Origin: Karalla daura | Taxonomy: Eukaryota > Chordata > Actinopteri > Chaetodontiformes > Leiognathidae | NCBI GenBank assembly: GCA_029224185.1 | Contig: CM055194.1 | Coordinates: 21,230,674 to 21,294,673 of the forward strand | DNA length: 64,000 bases | Direction of reading: 5' to 3' | Shown here: in pieces, positions 1-53,317 of the stretch | Numbering within the stretch: position 1 is the first letter of the stretch | Layout of the letters: each line of letters begins with the position of its first letter | Notes under the pieces: model-generated | Told to the model about the DNA's origin: nothing | Database searches by the model: none | What the model saw: the letters and a program-made list of their open reading frames with translations, nothing else | Position numbers and translations under genes: made by a program

Positions 1-37173
<37,173 letters not shown>

Positions 37174-37573
37174 GACGGGCTCCCGCAGCTTTCCTTTCCT
37201 CCGGCCGTTCCCCGTCAGATCCGTCACGGTGAACATGCGAGGCGTCTTAATCTACGGAGTGTCTGTGCGCTGTGAGTGTGCTGCGTTCAGTCAGGGATAA
37301 GGTTTTAGTCTTTGTAAAGACACTTCAAGAGAAGTTCGGATGAGAAGCACACATTTTGCTTTGAGCTACTTTTCTCGATACAGAATGCAGATATTTTTCA
37401 GAGTGGTATATATTTAGTAATGTACACAATTTGCCTTGAAGCCTCCATGTATAGATGGCAAATTGATCACATATCTAGAGCTATCAGATGCCTCTGAGTT
37501 GCAAAACGCTCAAATATTGTGAGATATAATGAATGAACGATTCATTAAATTGCACACAAGGGTAAGTGATTGT
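37174..37573 (+). other. obscn: obscn 3' UTR (end inferred)
   Basis: From the stop codon to about 20 nt beyond an ATTAAA signal. The cleavage point is inferred, not seen. Confidence 0.6.
37544..37549 (+). terminator. Candidate polyadenylation signal ATTAAA for obscn
   Basis: First good variant hexamer after the stop codon, 371 nt downstream. Confidence 0.55.
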
Positions 37574-37786
37574 CCTCGCGTCCTTTATTCAGTCTCATTT
37601 GTATACAAACACACAAACATACATGCAAATGTCTTGAATGTAACACGTGCCGTGGTTTCTTTTTGTCACATGCACAGACTGAGAGAGCGGTCGGCCATTA
37701 TTAGTTAAGGGGTCAAGTAGGGGTGAATACATGTCTACTTCAACAAAACAAATACATGAAAAAGGAGCTACTTTCTGAGCTAATTA

Positions 37787-37814
37787 TGTGTGTGTGTGTG
37801 TGTGTGTGCGCGCG

Positions 37815-37858
<44 letters not shown>
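37787..37858. repeat. (TG)n microsatellite with CG interruption
   Basis: Lies between the two convergent genes, just downstream of the candidate guk1 poly(A) signal. Confidence 0.97.
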
Positions 37859-37862
<4 letters not shown>

Positions 37863-37884
37863 TGGGGACAGGCCAGAGCCAAAC

Positions 37885-37890
37885 TTTATT
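37885..37890 (-). terminator. Candidate polyadenylation signal AATAAA for guk1
   Basis: TTTATT on the plus strand, about 295 nt past the guk1 stop. A second TTTATT at 37584-37589 would extend guk1 RNA close to or across the obscn 3' end. Confidence 0.5.
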
Positions 37891-38182
37891 GATTACTTTC
37901 TAGATTTGTAAAGACCAGATGTAGCACATAATTTGGCAGTTGTGCCTCTTTTTTTCTGTAGCCAGCAGCAAAGCCGGCAGGCATGCATGGGTAAGGATAA
38001 CATCTAAACACCCAGGACTGATGTAACTAAATTAAATAATAAGTAATATATGACACACAAATCCCAGCTCTCTTTGTCGAGAGCAAACCCTTCTCATTCA
38101 GGCTGAATCCTTCCATCTGAGGGCTGTTCAACATGAAATGATGCGGGTGTCTCCAGCAGGAGGCAGGCTGATGGTTTCTCCC

Positions 38183-41779
<3,597 letters not shown>

Positions 41780-41783
41780 GATT

Positions 41784-42928
41784 CTGAGACACACACACAC
41801 AGACACTCATCTCAGGTGCGTGCCAAAAGCCGATCCTGATCCCATTGAGACAGCGTGTGATCTGAGTCTGTGTGGGTGAAATTCTAACATCGAATACGTC
41901 ACAAAGTTGGAATCAGAGAGTGGAATAGTGATTTCTGACCTTGCGTACAGTATTTCAGACGTTCATTCGACTTATGTGTGGCTAGCGCGAGGCTGGTGGG
42001 GCTCAGCAGCGATCCTATTAGCTGGTATAATGTGAAGTAAGGCTAATCCTCTGATCCAAGCTGCTCCTGACCACCACACTGTCAGGGAGAAACGTCCCGG
42101 CACGCCAGGCACAGCGCTTCCAGAGACCCTCGCTCCCTTCAACCTCCTCTCTTCACAATATTACGCCTTGAAAATCCTCGTTTCCATGTCCTTAATTAAA
42201 ATATTAAAACATGTCCGCCTCCTAATCGCTGACTTGTTAGACAGCCAGGGGCCCGGAGGTTAATGTTAAGAATGCCTGTTAATGAAGTCATGGCAGGTCA
42301 GTCAGCAGGATTAATTGGATGTGGGCCAGGTGGCACCAAGGGTCCGGGACAGGCGACCCATTTACCTGCTGCAGCACTAACAAAGTCTGATGTCTCTGGG
42401 CACTTTCTTTTTTTTTTTTCCTTTTTAATCAATTCATTTAGAATCCCCATTAGGATAATTACTTGATAATACAGTCATGGTGTGCGAGGGAGATTAAAAA
42501 AAACATTAAATTATTCAACACCTGATCAAGCATCAAGAGTTATTAAGCAGTGGTTTCATCATAGAAATCACTCTGATCTCCAACATTTGTCCCGTTTTCT
42601 TTAGTTTATCAGATCATTTGTGATTTCTCTCTATTTACACATCTTCAGTTAAACGCTTCCAACTATTATTTCATTTCTTTACTAAGCATCAAACAACAGC
42701 TGCACAAACATACATTGTGCGTTTTGACAAGATATCAAATAGTATTTTTAGCTGATTTTTAGCTGATCTTTGTCACTCGGACTGTCTGTTCATTCTCTAA
42801 GATGTTGTAATGTCAGTGAAATGAACAAGAAATAAATAAGATTAATAAGAACAATGAGTATTTAATCTTAACGAGAATTATAAAGTTAAAGTGAAGTTTA
42901 ATTGATTATTAAAAATGTTCCACCTTAC
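41784..42928 (-). other. guk1 first intron with a regulatory-looking block
   Basis: 1145 bp. The block 42180-42400 is discussed as a finding. 42480-42900 is AT-rich with nothing recognised. Confidence 0.55.
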
Positions 42929-43020
42929 CTGCTCCTCTCACACTGCCTGTTCGCTCTGTGTCGTCAACACAGTCAACAGCTGACGACTCTCCTGCACCGA
43001 CTCCTTAATGGGCCGTACGC
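42929..43020 (-). other. guk1: guk1 5' non-coding exon (upstream limit uncertain)
   Basis: On the minus strand a donor GAGCAG|GTAAGG ends an exon at 42929, in phase-free leader sequence. It would join the acceptor just before the ATG (41783). The transcription start is not visible; a (TG)n run follows upstream at 43026. Confidence 0.6.
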
Positions 43021-43022
43021 TC

Positions 43023-43025
<3 letters not shown>

Positions 43026-43059
<34 letters not shown>

Positions 43060-43065
43060 GTGTGT
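43026..43065. repeat. (TG)n microsatellite in the guk1 promoter region
   Basis: Dinucleotide run immediately upstream (minus strand) of the guk1 leader exon. Confidence 0.95.
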
Positions 43066-43871
43066 ATCCGACAAACGAAGCAGCTCACTGTCACTCTGAA
43101 TTACCGCTACCTCCCGTCAGCCTCTCGGACCAATCACAGGCTCGTTGCTTTATCCACTCCGTCCGTGCAGGCCACAAAGCTGTGTGAGCTGCGTGGATCC
43201 CACCAACAAACGGGAACTTCGCTGCTGGGAATCCAGCATAATGTTCCACAGCTGGAGCTTTGTGTAAATGTCCGTGTGCGTTTGTCTCTGATTTGTTGCT
43301 CGAGCACCAGAGTTGGGGTTTAAAAAGGCAAAACCAGTTAATGTTTGAGGTGCAGTACATGTACTGTAAATGGTACCAGCATTTCGTTTTATAGTTGAAA
43401 AAGAAATGTATGAGGTAAAAACTCATCAAAGTTCTTTTTTTTTCCACTCAATATTAGTCTGGAAGGAGCTCCTCTACTTTATTAAATCACAATACTTTGA
43501 CATCTTGACTCCAGGAAGGCGAAGCAGGTAGGTCAAAGCCCTGGCAGCGAGAGTTACATTTTTTCTTTTTTTGTAACTTTCCAATTACAATAAAGTTTTT
43601 AAAGCTGGAAAATAACTCCCGACATAAAACGCAAAGCCAGCAGTTGCAAACCCCTAAAGACTCCATCCTGCCTTTCACCCTAATGAGATGTTTATGGTGT
43701 TTTCCTTCTCTGTGTGAGTCAGCTTTGTAGAGGTCGAGTGGTCGCTCGTCCCACACACACACGGCCAAAGCTCAGAATAGGAAGGTTTAGCATCCTTTGA
43801 CTGCGAATGAACCGCGACGGGCCCTGCCTGTCTAATCCTGCACCGACCTACTTCTTAAAGGGCGAACACAC

Positions 43872-43911
<40 letters not shown>

Positions 43912-43944
43912 CACGCATGGCAACACATACACAGAGTCGAACAA
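43066..43944. other. guk1 upstream / guk1-rnf220 intergenic region
   Basis: Contains the putative guk1 promoter (start not defined) and a (CA)n run at 43873-43907. Nothing else recognised. Confidence 0.5.
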
Positions 43945-43950
43945 TTTATT
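43945..43950 (-). terminator. Candidate polyadenylation signal AATAAA for rnf220
   Basis: TTTATT on the plus strand, about 645 nt past the rnf220 stop codon. Confidence 0.5.
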
Positions 43951-44594
43951 GTGGTGACATTGATAAAATTAGATTTAATGATCCTATACAAAGGAACACA
44001 TTAATAACAAAGACATAATGAGCCGGGTTGTGACGAGAGTATTGTAAATGTTTCCAACCTAGAGGAGTTACACAAATAATAAATGATCTAAGACAAACTC
44101 TGTACAGTAAAATACAGTCGGGTGGTTCAGCTAGTCAACTTCATATACACACACACACACACACACACCAATCCAAACATACACAAAAGTATGTACATGT
44201 GTTTAGCAACTGTTTTTTCCCCTCATAAAACAGAAAAAAAGGATTACAAAATAGATAAATATTGTCCCAAAGCATTTTTTTTGTTCCTAATGTTTGTCAG
44301 TGCCTGAGCTCTCAGTTGGTATTTTCAGGATGTTTTCCTTTTGTTTTGTTTTTTTGAAGCGTGGATGTTGTGCGCAGGGCTCTGAAGGAAGGTCAAAGGT
44401 CACACTTGTTGTCCTTCAAAGGTTAGTGGATGTTAGGAGTACACTGATGGACAGGTAGGAGCAAGGAGGTGTGATGAGGAGGAGGAGGAGAAGCAGGAGG
44501 AGGAGGAGGGGGGAGGGTCTATGACAGGCCAGCTGCCCACAAGTCCGCCGCTGATTGGGGGAAAGAGAAAATCTCTCCGCTCTGATTGGCTGCG
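43945..44594 (-). other. rnf220 3' UTR (end inferred)
   Basis: Extends from the stop to the candidate poly(A) signal. Includes (CA)n at 44145-44169 and a GGA-rich purine stretch at 44476-44517. Confidence 0.5.
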
Positions 44595-44666
44595 TCACAG
44601 GAAGACCCGCCGCAGGTCACCAGGTGAGGTGATGGTGTTGCACTGAGGACACAGCTTCTTCGCTCC
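44595..44666 (-). CDS. rnf220: rnf220 last exon: RING end and stop
   Basis: 72 nt, encodes GAKKLCPQCNTITSPGDLRR and VFL; stop TGA at 44597-44595. Confidence 0.95.
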   Translation of the reverse strand, partial: GAKKLCPQCNTITSPGDLRRVFL

Positions 44667-47600
44667 CTGAAGGAATCACAAGGAAAGGAGCGATGGACTT
44701 TAATAAAACACGTGTCGGGTATTTAACATGACTCTCATGTGAATATGAAACTCAAATCCATTGACGTACCAGTGTCCGCAGCCAGCACTCCTCACAGTGG
44801 ACGTGCCAGCACTGGATGGAGGTGAGAGGGGTGGTGTACGTGTCCTGCAGAGAGGAGGAGAGCATGAGGCGAGGGAGGATTTTAAGCTGCAGTACACAGG
44901 GCTGCCACTAGATGTCCATGTGAAACTGCATGAGGAGCATGTACAGCGTAGTCCTCAAGCGTCTGCTCCCCGAAAACCTCCAGCCGGAGCGAGCGGTGAT
45001 TTTTCAGTCTCTGCTGTTTTAGTTTTAACAGATGAGAAAAGTAGGTGTTGTGCATCATGTTGAAACCACATCCACCGAGTGCTCACAAACCGCAGGTAAG
45101 ATCGAGAAATGCTCAAATTTGGCCACACCAAAATAGATTATTAATAATTGTATTATAAAGTGTTAATTTGGTGGTGAAAAAATATTAATAAGCTTTAAAA
45201 AACTGGAAAAAGCTGCAAAATCTCACACTGGAGAATCTTGTATGAAGAGAAAGTGATGATTTTGCTCTGGACTGAGTCAAATCTATTATTTGTGGACAGC
45301 AATGTATATGATGAATCTTAGTCTGCTCCAATCTGAATAAAACAATACACATTGATCTCATACAAACTGCAATACATTTTGTGCTTTTCCAACAATATCC
45401 ATGTATTTTACATTAATCTCCAAAATATGATCACATCCACAGTATTTGAAAGAGTGTGACCGCTCAGCTAGTGAGCGGATCGCAGGTCCCTGCAGGACAC
45501 TTTCAGCTTTAGCGAGCCTCTGTCTCCGTCTCCGTCTCACGTGTGTCTGCTCCGTCGGGTTAATTTGCCTCCGTACTCACCATGCAGATGAGGCATTTAA
45601 ATCTGTCTCCTTTAGACAACTGTTTCTCCAAATCCCGTATCCGAGCCTTAAGTGCATCCAGAGTTGTCAGCGTGGAGTCCTCGGAGAGCCTACACACACA
45701 CACACACACACACACACATGCAGACAGACGGTAACGGGAGGAGAGATGGGAGGAGATTGGAGAGTTAGGCCGACACTGGAGAGTCATTTATAAATCGAAG
45801 ACAGATTAAATTATTCGCTGGCCAACATGGACACTGAGCATGAAATTTATCAGCAATCACATTGCCTGCATTCGCTGTCTCATTTATCATAGACAGAGGG
45901 TGCATGAGGTGGAGGGGTGGGGGTGTGTGTGTGTGGGGTGGGAGGGGGGGTGTGAGGTGAGGCGTCAGGGTCCTCACACACAGACACAGGCGCAATTACG
46001 GGATAGACTATACATGCAGACACACTGTACAGACGGGCCACGACGCATTAGCTGTGATGAAACGTGTGGAACGCACACGCGCCGCCTGCCCCGACCTTGA
46101 TGGATGGTATCATCATATTGATGTAGTATTGTGTATCACGCTGCCGGGGAGCAGGCTGGGAGACGCTGACAGGAGATGCTGGGATAGGCCGAGCAGGGAG
46201 GGACGCCTCCTCCACTCATCTGGATCACACCTGGGACCCCACACACCTGAGCAAACCTCGCCCCCACCTCTGGTCTGTTGGTAACTTGTGGCCAGGAATC
46301 AAAACTTTACTACAATTAAGTTTCTCTTTATAAGAATAAAAGTAATTACTTTTGCTTTTTATTTACTAATTATTATTTATTGTGCACTGTGAGGACTGCA
46401 TTGTTGTATATTGGGATTGTGATGTTCTTCTGTGTCTTATGTGTCTATACTTCCTTATGTGGCTTATGTGTCTGCTTCAGGGACAAATAAAGCACAAATC
46501 TTATCTTGTTTCATCTTATCTTATCTGATCTCTATCTTAAATGTGTGATATAGCAAAGATCGATGCAAGAAGGACATAACTTTTAGATCATTACTGTTAT
46601 TATTGTCCTTAAAATATAAAACTAAACTTAGCTAAGTGATGATCAGATGCACTATAATATACTATATATGATTAAAAAGAAGGATGTGTCCTCTAAGAGT
46701 GAAAGAAGATGAGTTTAAGTAAGAATAGGACACATTCTTACTTAAATTCTGTTGATAATATAAACTGTGTGCAGCTTACATGAGCAAACAAACTTTCTGC
46801 AACCCTCTGCCCCACACACACACACACGCATTTTTCACTTTTCTTTCACGTTTTTCTTTTTCTCATAGTTCTGCCTCTGTTTTCCATAGCATTATGAAGG
46901 TACCTGAGCTGCCATATCAGTGACTGACACCATGGCAGCAAGACTTAATGTGCAACAGGCCGGTGACATGATCCTCCACAGGGAGGATAGTGATGAGGAG
47001 GAAGACTCCTGGACCCACAAGGTGTTTGACAAAACAAGATGTTCTGGCAACTTTTCGGCTTCTCCTCCCTCCTCCTCCTCCTCCTCCTCCTCCCTCCTCC
47101 TCCAACAAAATTGTTATTGCAATGGCAAACATGGGTGGGGATTAATCACTGCAGTCAATAATGGGAGGCTGTGGATGTGTGTACAGGTCAGGAGGTGAGG
47201 ATGCTTCTAGTCTGTGGAGCGCCGAGCTGGAAATGTTGTGCAGTGTCGAGGCTCAGACCTGACAGCATGAGATGGTTGTAGTGGTTCAGCATGGTTATAT
47301 TATGAATTCCAACTATTCCAGAATATTAATTCTATTTTCAGATTCAATATAATATATTTAAAGCTTTTATGTTTTTTTTAAGTCTTGGGAAAAGCAGAAC
47401 TCAATACCGTGTGGTAGTAGATGATTTTCCTCCAAAAACAAAAATTACATTCTCCTTTTTCTCTAAAACATTATTGATGTGTTGTAGGCTACTAAGACAT
47501 AGATTTGTAGTTTGAAATCGTGTCCACACACTTGCTATGAGGGAATTAGAATCTGAAAAGTATGTAAGGGTTAAGTGAACAAAAGCCACAAAATGCATGT

Positions 47601-48956
47601 GGCTTAAAAAAAAGGAAGAAAAAAAGGAAATCACAAACTGGTGATTTGACTCTCAGACTTACGATTCTATCTCTGAGTTTTTGCAGGTTTTTGGGAGACC
47701 AGAGACACTGCAGTCGGCTTTTTCTCCACTGCTTGTAGACGGACTCCCTGAGTGAGCAAACAAAGCAAATAAAATATGTAAAACGGATCCTGTTCTGATA
47801 CTGTTCCCCTTTTTTCCCTCATTTGATCATTTCATGTTGGCAGAGTTTCTGAACTCACCATCATTTGACCATTTGGAAAATTCGAGGTTTACTCTGGACT
47901 CAGGCAACGTGCTGCTGCTGCTGCTGCTGCCACTGCTGCTGCTGCAGAAAAGTAAACAGAAATAAATATATTTGAAGACGTCAAAAACATAACAATATGA
48001 TGAAAACATATGTTTTCAGATGCTTCGTCGGGTACGTACTTGCCCGCTGTCTCCTTGGAGCTCTCTCCTGAGCAGGGGATGACGTCTGTCTCTGTGTATC
48101 TGAGGACGAAGGTCAGGAAACACAACCCTAACCCACAACTGCAAAATACTTAAACTAATATAAAATACTGTAAAAATGAATAACGGATTTTATTTGGAAC
48201 CAAGAAAGCATTCACATCAGTCATGTTTTTATTGCCACATTTGGATCAAATTTCTCCTTTCGCTTCTATTTTACTGGATTTGAACTATTTTCCATGATTA
48301 AGTTTAGTGTACTGTATATATTTTTAATAACTGTTTTTATGTATTTTCATATTAGTTATTCCCACTTTTTTTTACCTTTTGGGGCTGTGATTGTTCTGTA
48401 ATCACTAAAACCTTAATAAGCACCTTGCACTACAGTGCTATTGCGGCAGAAACATTGTGGGGGGGCTGAACCTGAGTTTGACTTAAACGCAGCTGGTAGA
48501 AGGATACTGTGCTCGGCCGTACTCCAGGGTGTCGTCTCCGTCCACATCCAGGTCTGCGTCGCTGTCTCGACACTCCTTGGAGGTCGTGCTCACCAACACT
48601 GCACCTGCAGAGACAGTTTCACACAGAAATTTAACCCAAACCCTGGTGAAGAACCCTGTGTAAAAAGTTTTTGGGGTTTTGTTTCCTGAGGTGACAATGA
48701 GGTGGATTTCAGCACTGCTAAAGGTTATGCCCCCCCCCCCTGCTCTGCCTGGGTCTGTCAGTCAGGCCGGAGCAGCTTCCCAGGTCAGAGCCTCCTCCTT
48801 CCCGGGAAAACCACACCGTTACTTTTAAGATCAACCTCGGAGGCATCCTGCTTCCTCCGTAATGTGGACTGAAAAGTTCAGTGGTTTTTCAGCTGTCACT
48901 CAGTCACATTATTCACCCTCCACTGGGCAAGATCATACACACGAGGACCTCCCTGC

Positions 48957-49002
<46 letters not shown>

Positions 49003-50050
49003 GTGCTCACCTTTGAAGCCTCCGACTACAGACGTCATCTGTATCCTTCTCCTCTCATTCCACTCGTCGTCCAACGACGTCAACTCTGCTGAGCCCTCCT
49101 GAAACATACACACACACACAAGTGTTAAGTCCACAATGTGGCTGTCTCAGTGTGTGTGTTTATGTGTGTGTGTGTGTGTGTGCCTGGAGCTACATATCTG
49201 CTTCTGTGTTTTCATAGCTGTAAACCAACGCCGGCAGTGTTTCTCGCATGGATACACGGTAAACTGACAGTGATCCTGATGCTACATGAACAAAGGCAGT
49301 CGACTGTGTGCGTGGACGCGTGTGTATGCGTGTGTGTGCGTGTGTGTGTGTGTGCATAAATATTCATGTATGGATTATCTATGAGCAAAATATACAACTG
49401 GTACCTGCCCGTCTTCTGGTTTCCTCCTCTTCAGCTTCCCGATCCTGACTGCAAACAGAAAGAGGATAAGGTGAGACAGGGACAGATACTTGTTAGGATT
49501 TCCTTTATGAGAGTTGATACGAACAGATGAAGATGGATAATCATCCTGTGGGAGCAGAATCTTTTTGACTTTTAAAGCAAATATTTAGAAAAGAGTTAAA
49601 AAGTGCTGGATTCACTATGGCATTTTTTATTCATATTCTATATATAGTATTTATTCCGTTTGTGCGTTTTTCCTGTTGCTGCAAAAGAAGGTGAATAGAT
49701 AACATGGCTTTGCTATTTTATGTTTATCTTTTTTATTTAATTTTTTATGTACAAACACAGCTACGGTAAAAAAATGTTGAAAAAATATTTTTTTTAAATA
49801 TTGAGCATTTTGTTAAAAACAACATATTGAACGTTATGGTTTAAAATAAACAAAACAAACAGCTTGAATGAATGGATTAATAGTAGAAACTTCCACTTTC
49901 TGCCACAGCTGTTTTTAGCTTTAGCCACTGAGACACAGAGACACTAAAAACAACTGCAACAGGATCAAGTCATGATTTGAATGTGATGACAGTGATGGTG
50001 GTTGGGATGTTAATGATGCTGTAACAGTCGTTTAGATTTACCCATGACCA

Positions 50051-50092
<42 letters not shown>

Positions 50093-53000
50093 CACACACA
50101 CACCCAGGCATACAATTACAGCGTCAGAAAGCACAGATGTGATCCTCTCGTACACGTTAACTGCAGGTTTTCTCAGTAATGGATATAAAACATTCCTCTC
50201 CTCCCCGTCCTGTCATCCCCTCCCCTCCCCTCCCGACCCTTCTCCTCCCCTCTCCTCCCCTCCCTCACTCTCCTCTCCGATATAAAAGTTAACATGGCAG
50301 AACACCAACTGCACCTCCTCTCCCACTGTGGCCTGACTGGCTGCAGATTGCATAAGGGGACATTAAGTTTTAGGACCCTCTAATTCCTGCTGGATGACAG
50401 TGCCTCCCCCCTCCTCAGGGAGGGCGGGCAGGAGGGAGGGAGGGAGGGGGGGTGAGGGTTGGGATGGACACACAGAGAGCTGGTGGCCGTGACCCGATGG
50501 CCGCCATTCCAACGAACATAATGAGGGTTAAAGAGACGGTCATAGATGAGGAAGAGCTCATCAAACAGAGAGAGGCAGAGAGAGAGAGAGAGAGAGAAAG
50601 AGAAAGAGAGGTTGATTAATCAACAGAGGAGCTCCCTCCTCCTCCTCCTCCTCCCTTCTCCTTTCTTCTGCCTGACATGTATTTAGAAGCTCATTATGCT
50701 GTCCTGTTATAAGGCCCAATAAAGAGCTCGACAGCAGTGGCAGTTTGAAGAGTCAGCTAAGAGCCGGGGAATCTCATCAGTAATAACAACAGTAGTGAGA
50801 CGTCACGTTGACGCTCTTTAAGGATGCTCTGTGTGTCTGCGTGTCTGTGTGTGACACCCTGAAAAGGAGGTTTCGCACGGTTGAGATCACCCTTTATTTA
50901 TGTTTCACTGCTTTATCGCGACCCCCCCACACACACACACACACACTCTCGCTTTTCAGAAAAAGAGCTGAGACGCTGTGAATAAAGGCGACGCTCTCCA
51001 CATGATGTGTTTTTATGAAGAGTTGCCGCTTCCTTTCACACCTGTATCGCTATTAACTGCTCAGTCTGTGGAATGATCCAAACAGGTGTTTTTACAGTCT
51101 CACATTCTGCTCCTGTCACAGCTCAGGAGATATTTACAAAAACAATACAATAAAAACACTCTTTCTGTTTTTATGCATGTTCCATACAGTGTCCATACTT
51201 GAGACTGATAAACATGGTAAGTGATGCCCTCAAACCCATTGAGCAATCATTGACTCTTTCTCCAGACCTTTCTAGGGATCACTTTTAGGTCACTAATAAC
51301 TAAACCCTCCCCTTGTTCTTCAGATCATCACTTGATAGATGATGACAACTTCATTAATGACTAACCCAAGCACGAATGATGCTTAAACGCTCTTAAAGAG
51401 AAAAAAAAATTGGGAATATGATACTTGATAAAGCCATTAGATCTCCTACTAGAATGACAATATAGTTTGGTGTGTGTGTCTTACCAGCTTGTGTGCAGTC
51501 TAGGTGGGCTCCTGCGCTGTGGGGGCGTAATGGGGCAGATTTGACGTAGCACCTGCACCAGCAGAGGTCATCGACTGTTAACATATCAAGAGGTCAAAGT
51601 TGAAAGGTTAATAGCTCCTCTGCTCGTGTGGGCGCTAGGCCAGTGGAGATGTGGTGGGAAAAAAAAAGGGGGTGATATCTGAACAACGGGTGAGGGAGGG
51701 AGGTAGGTGGGTAGGAGGGGGACACATAACTAGTCGCATCAGTGTGAACAAAAGAGGGGAAGATTTAAAGAAAAAAAGTGTTTGGTGCACTTCTGAGCTC
51801 TCTCTGAGGAAGTACAGGCTGCTGGCGGTGCATGCAGGGACGTACCATTGAGTCGGGTGTGTCTGTTGGCCCGCACACGGAGGAAGGTCTGCAACAAGCA
51901 CAGAGAGGCACCGGGCTGAGTTCAGCTCTCACTCACACTTCATCTGCCACAAAACAGCGACTCGGCCCTGAGATACGAACAGCCGCTCGCCACAGGTAGC
52001 GCTCGTTACCACAGCTGTCATAGTCACATTCATTCATTTCTTACAGCTTAAATCTTGAAGAATCGCTGAGGGCAGTTACAGTGATGTCGAGAGCAGAATA
52101 AGAAACCAGAGAATGAACAAATATCAACAAACCGGACACCTATTAAAACAGTAGGAGTTGGTCCATACTGGTCCTCTATCTGTCTTGTAATATTTCCTTA
52201 TGTTGTATTTGTGTTGCTCCACTGTCTTCCTAGAAGAGGAATCCATCCTTTCTTTTATTCTTTCTTCAAATTTCAGGTGTGTTCAGGTGATACAGACTAA
52301 TCAGATTTGACTAATATGAATATAATTGACTTGACTCCTGATTAACCTACTTACTAATTACTCAAGTGAGGTGTTTGATCCCAGACAATAAAACGGGTGA
52401 GTCAACAGCACCACGGTGAGGACAAACAGGCTAGTAGTGATTAAAAACACCACTCTGTAATACAGAACTGACAATAACTGTAGGAGCTTGTTCTACAATT
52501 TCAGTTTAATAGTTTTGTGCTAATTAAAAATGATGTGTTAAACTCCTGACCGTGACGCTGGTTTTGGTTCTCACCTGGTATCGGTCGGAGTGCACGTCGT
52601 CTGACGGCCGAGGCGGCGAGGTGGGAGAGCCGCCCTCACGCTTGATGTGGAGAGAGAGCGTGAGAGACTGGAGAGAGGGGTGGAAAGAGAAAAGGAGAGA
52701 GATGAAGAGAGTTCAGAGGCACGATGGATGGAGGCCAACGCGTTGTGCTGCCACTCCACAGCGATATCGACTGTTTACCTTGGGCGTCCGCATGAGCTGC
52801 TCGGGCTGCGCTGGAGTGACACTGTGGAGAGAAAGAGGCAAATAACACAGATGCACATATGGTGAACCATGTATGGTAAACACACACACACACACACACT
52901 CACACACACACTCACAAATCAACTACACGCGTCTCCTCTGAAATATACATACACAATATTGTCACTTACATAAATGTGGATAACCTCATTTTAAACTTTA

Positions 53001-53251
53001 TGTCTCCCGTACAGATAACATGCACACACACACTTCCATCCTTTCTCTCTCTCTCTCTGTCTCTCTTTCTCTGTCTCTCACTCTCTCTCACACACATACA
53101 CGCATATACACACACACACACACACACAGGCGGTGTCCCCGTGGGCCAAGTTCAATTTGAAACCATTACTGTCCACGGAGCGGTCGTTAAGCAGATTTGG
53201 AGTGTAATGTCTTTATTGGAGGAATCATTCTTCTGGTCTAAGCAGCAGGTA

Positions 53252-53317
<66 letters not shown>

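Noticed and set aside
46920..47198. Plus-strand ORF of 92 codons with a Ser run
   Set aside because: The Ser tract is a TCC simple repeat, and it lies in an rnf220 intron with no family similarity I can see.
51393..51584. Possible additional rnf220 exon with acceptor-like CTGGTGCAG on the minus strand
   Set aside because: In-frame stop in the needed phase, no match to RNF220, and the exons on either side already join in phase.
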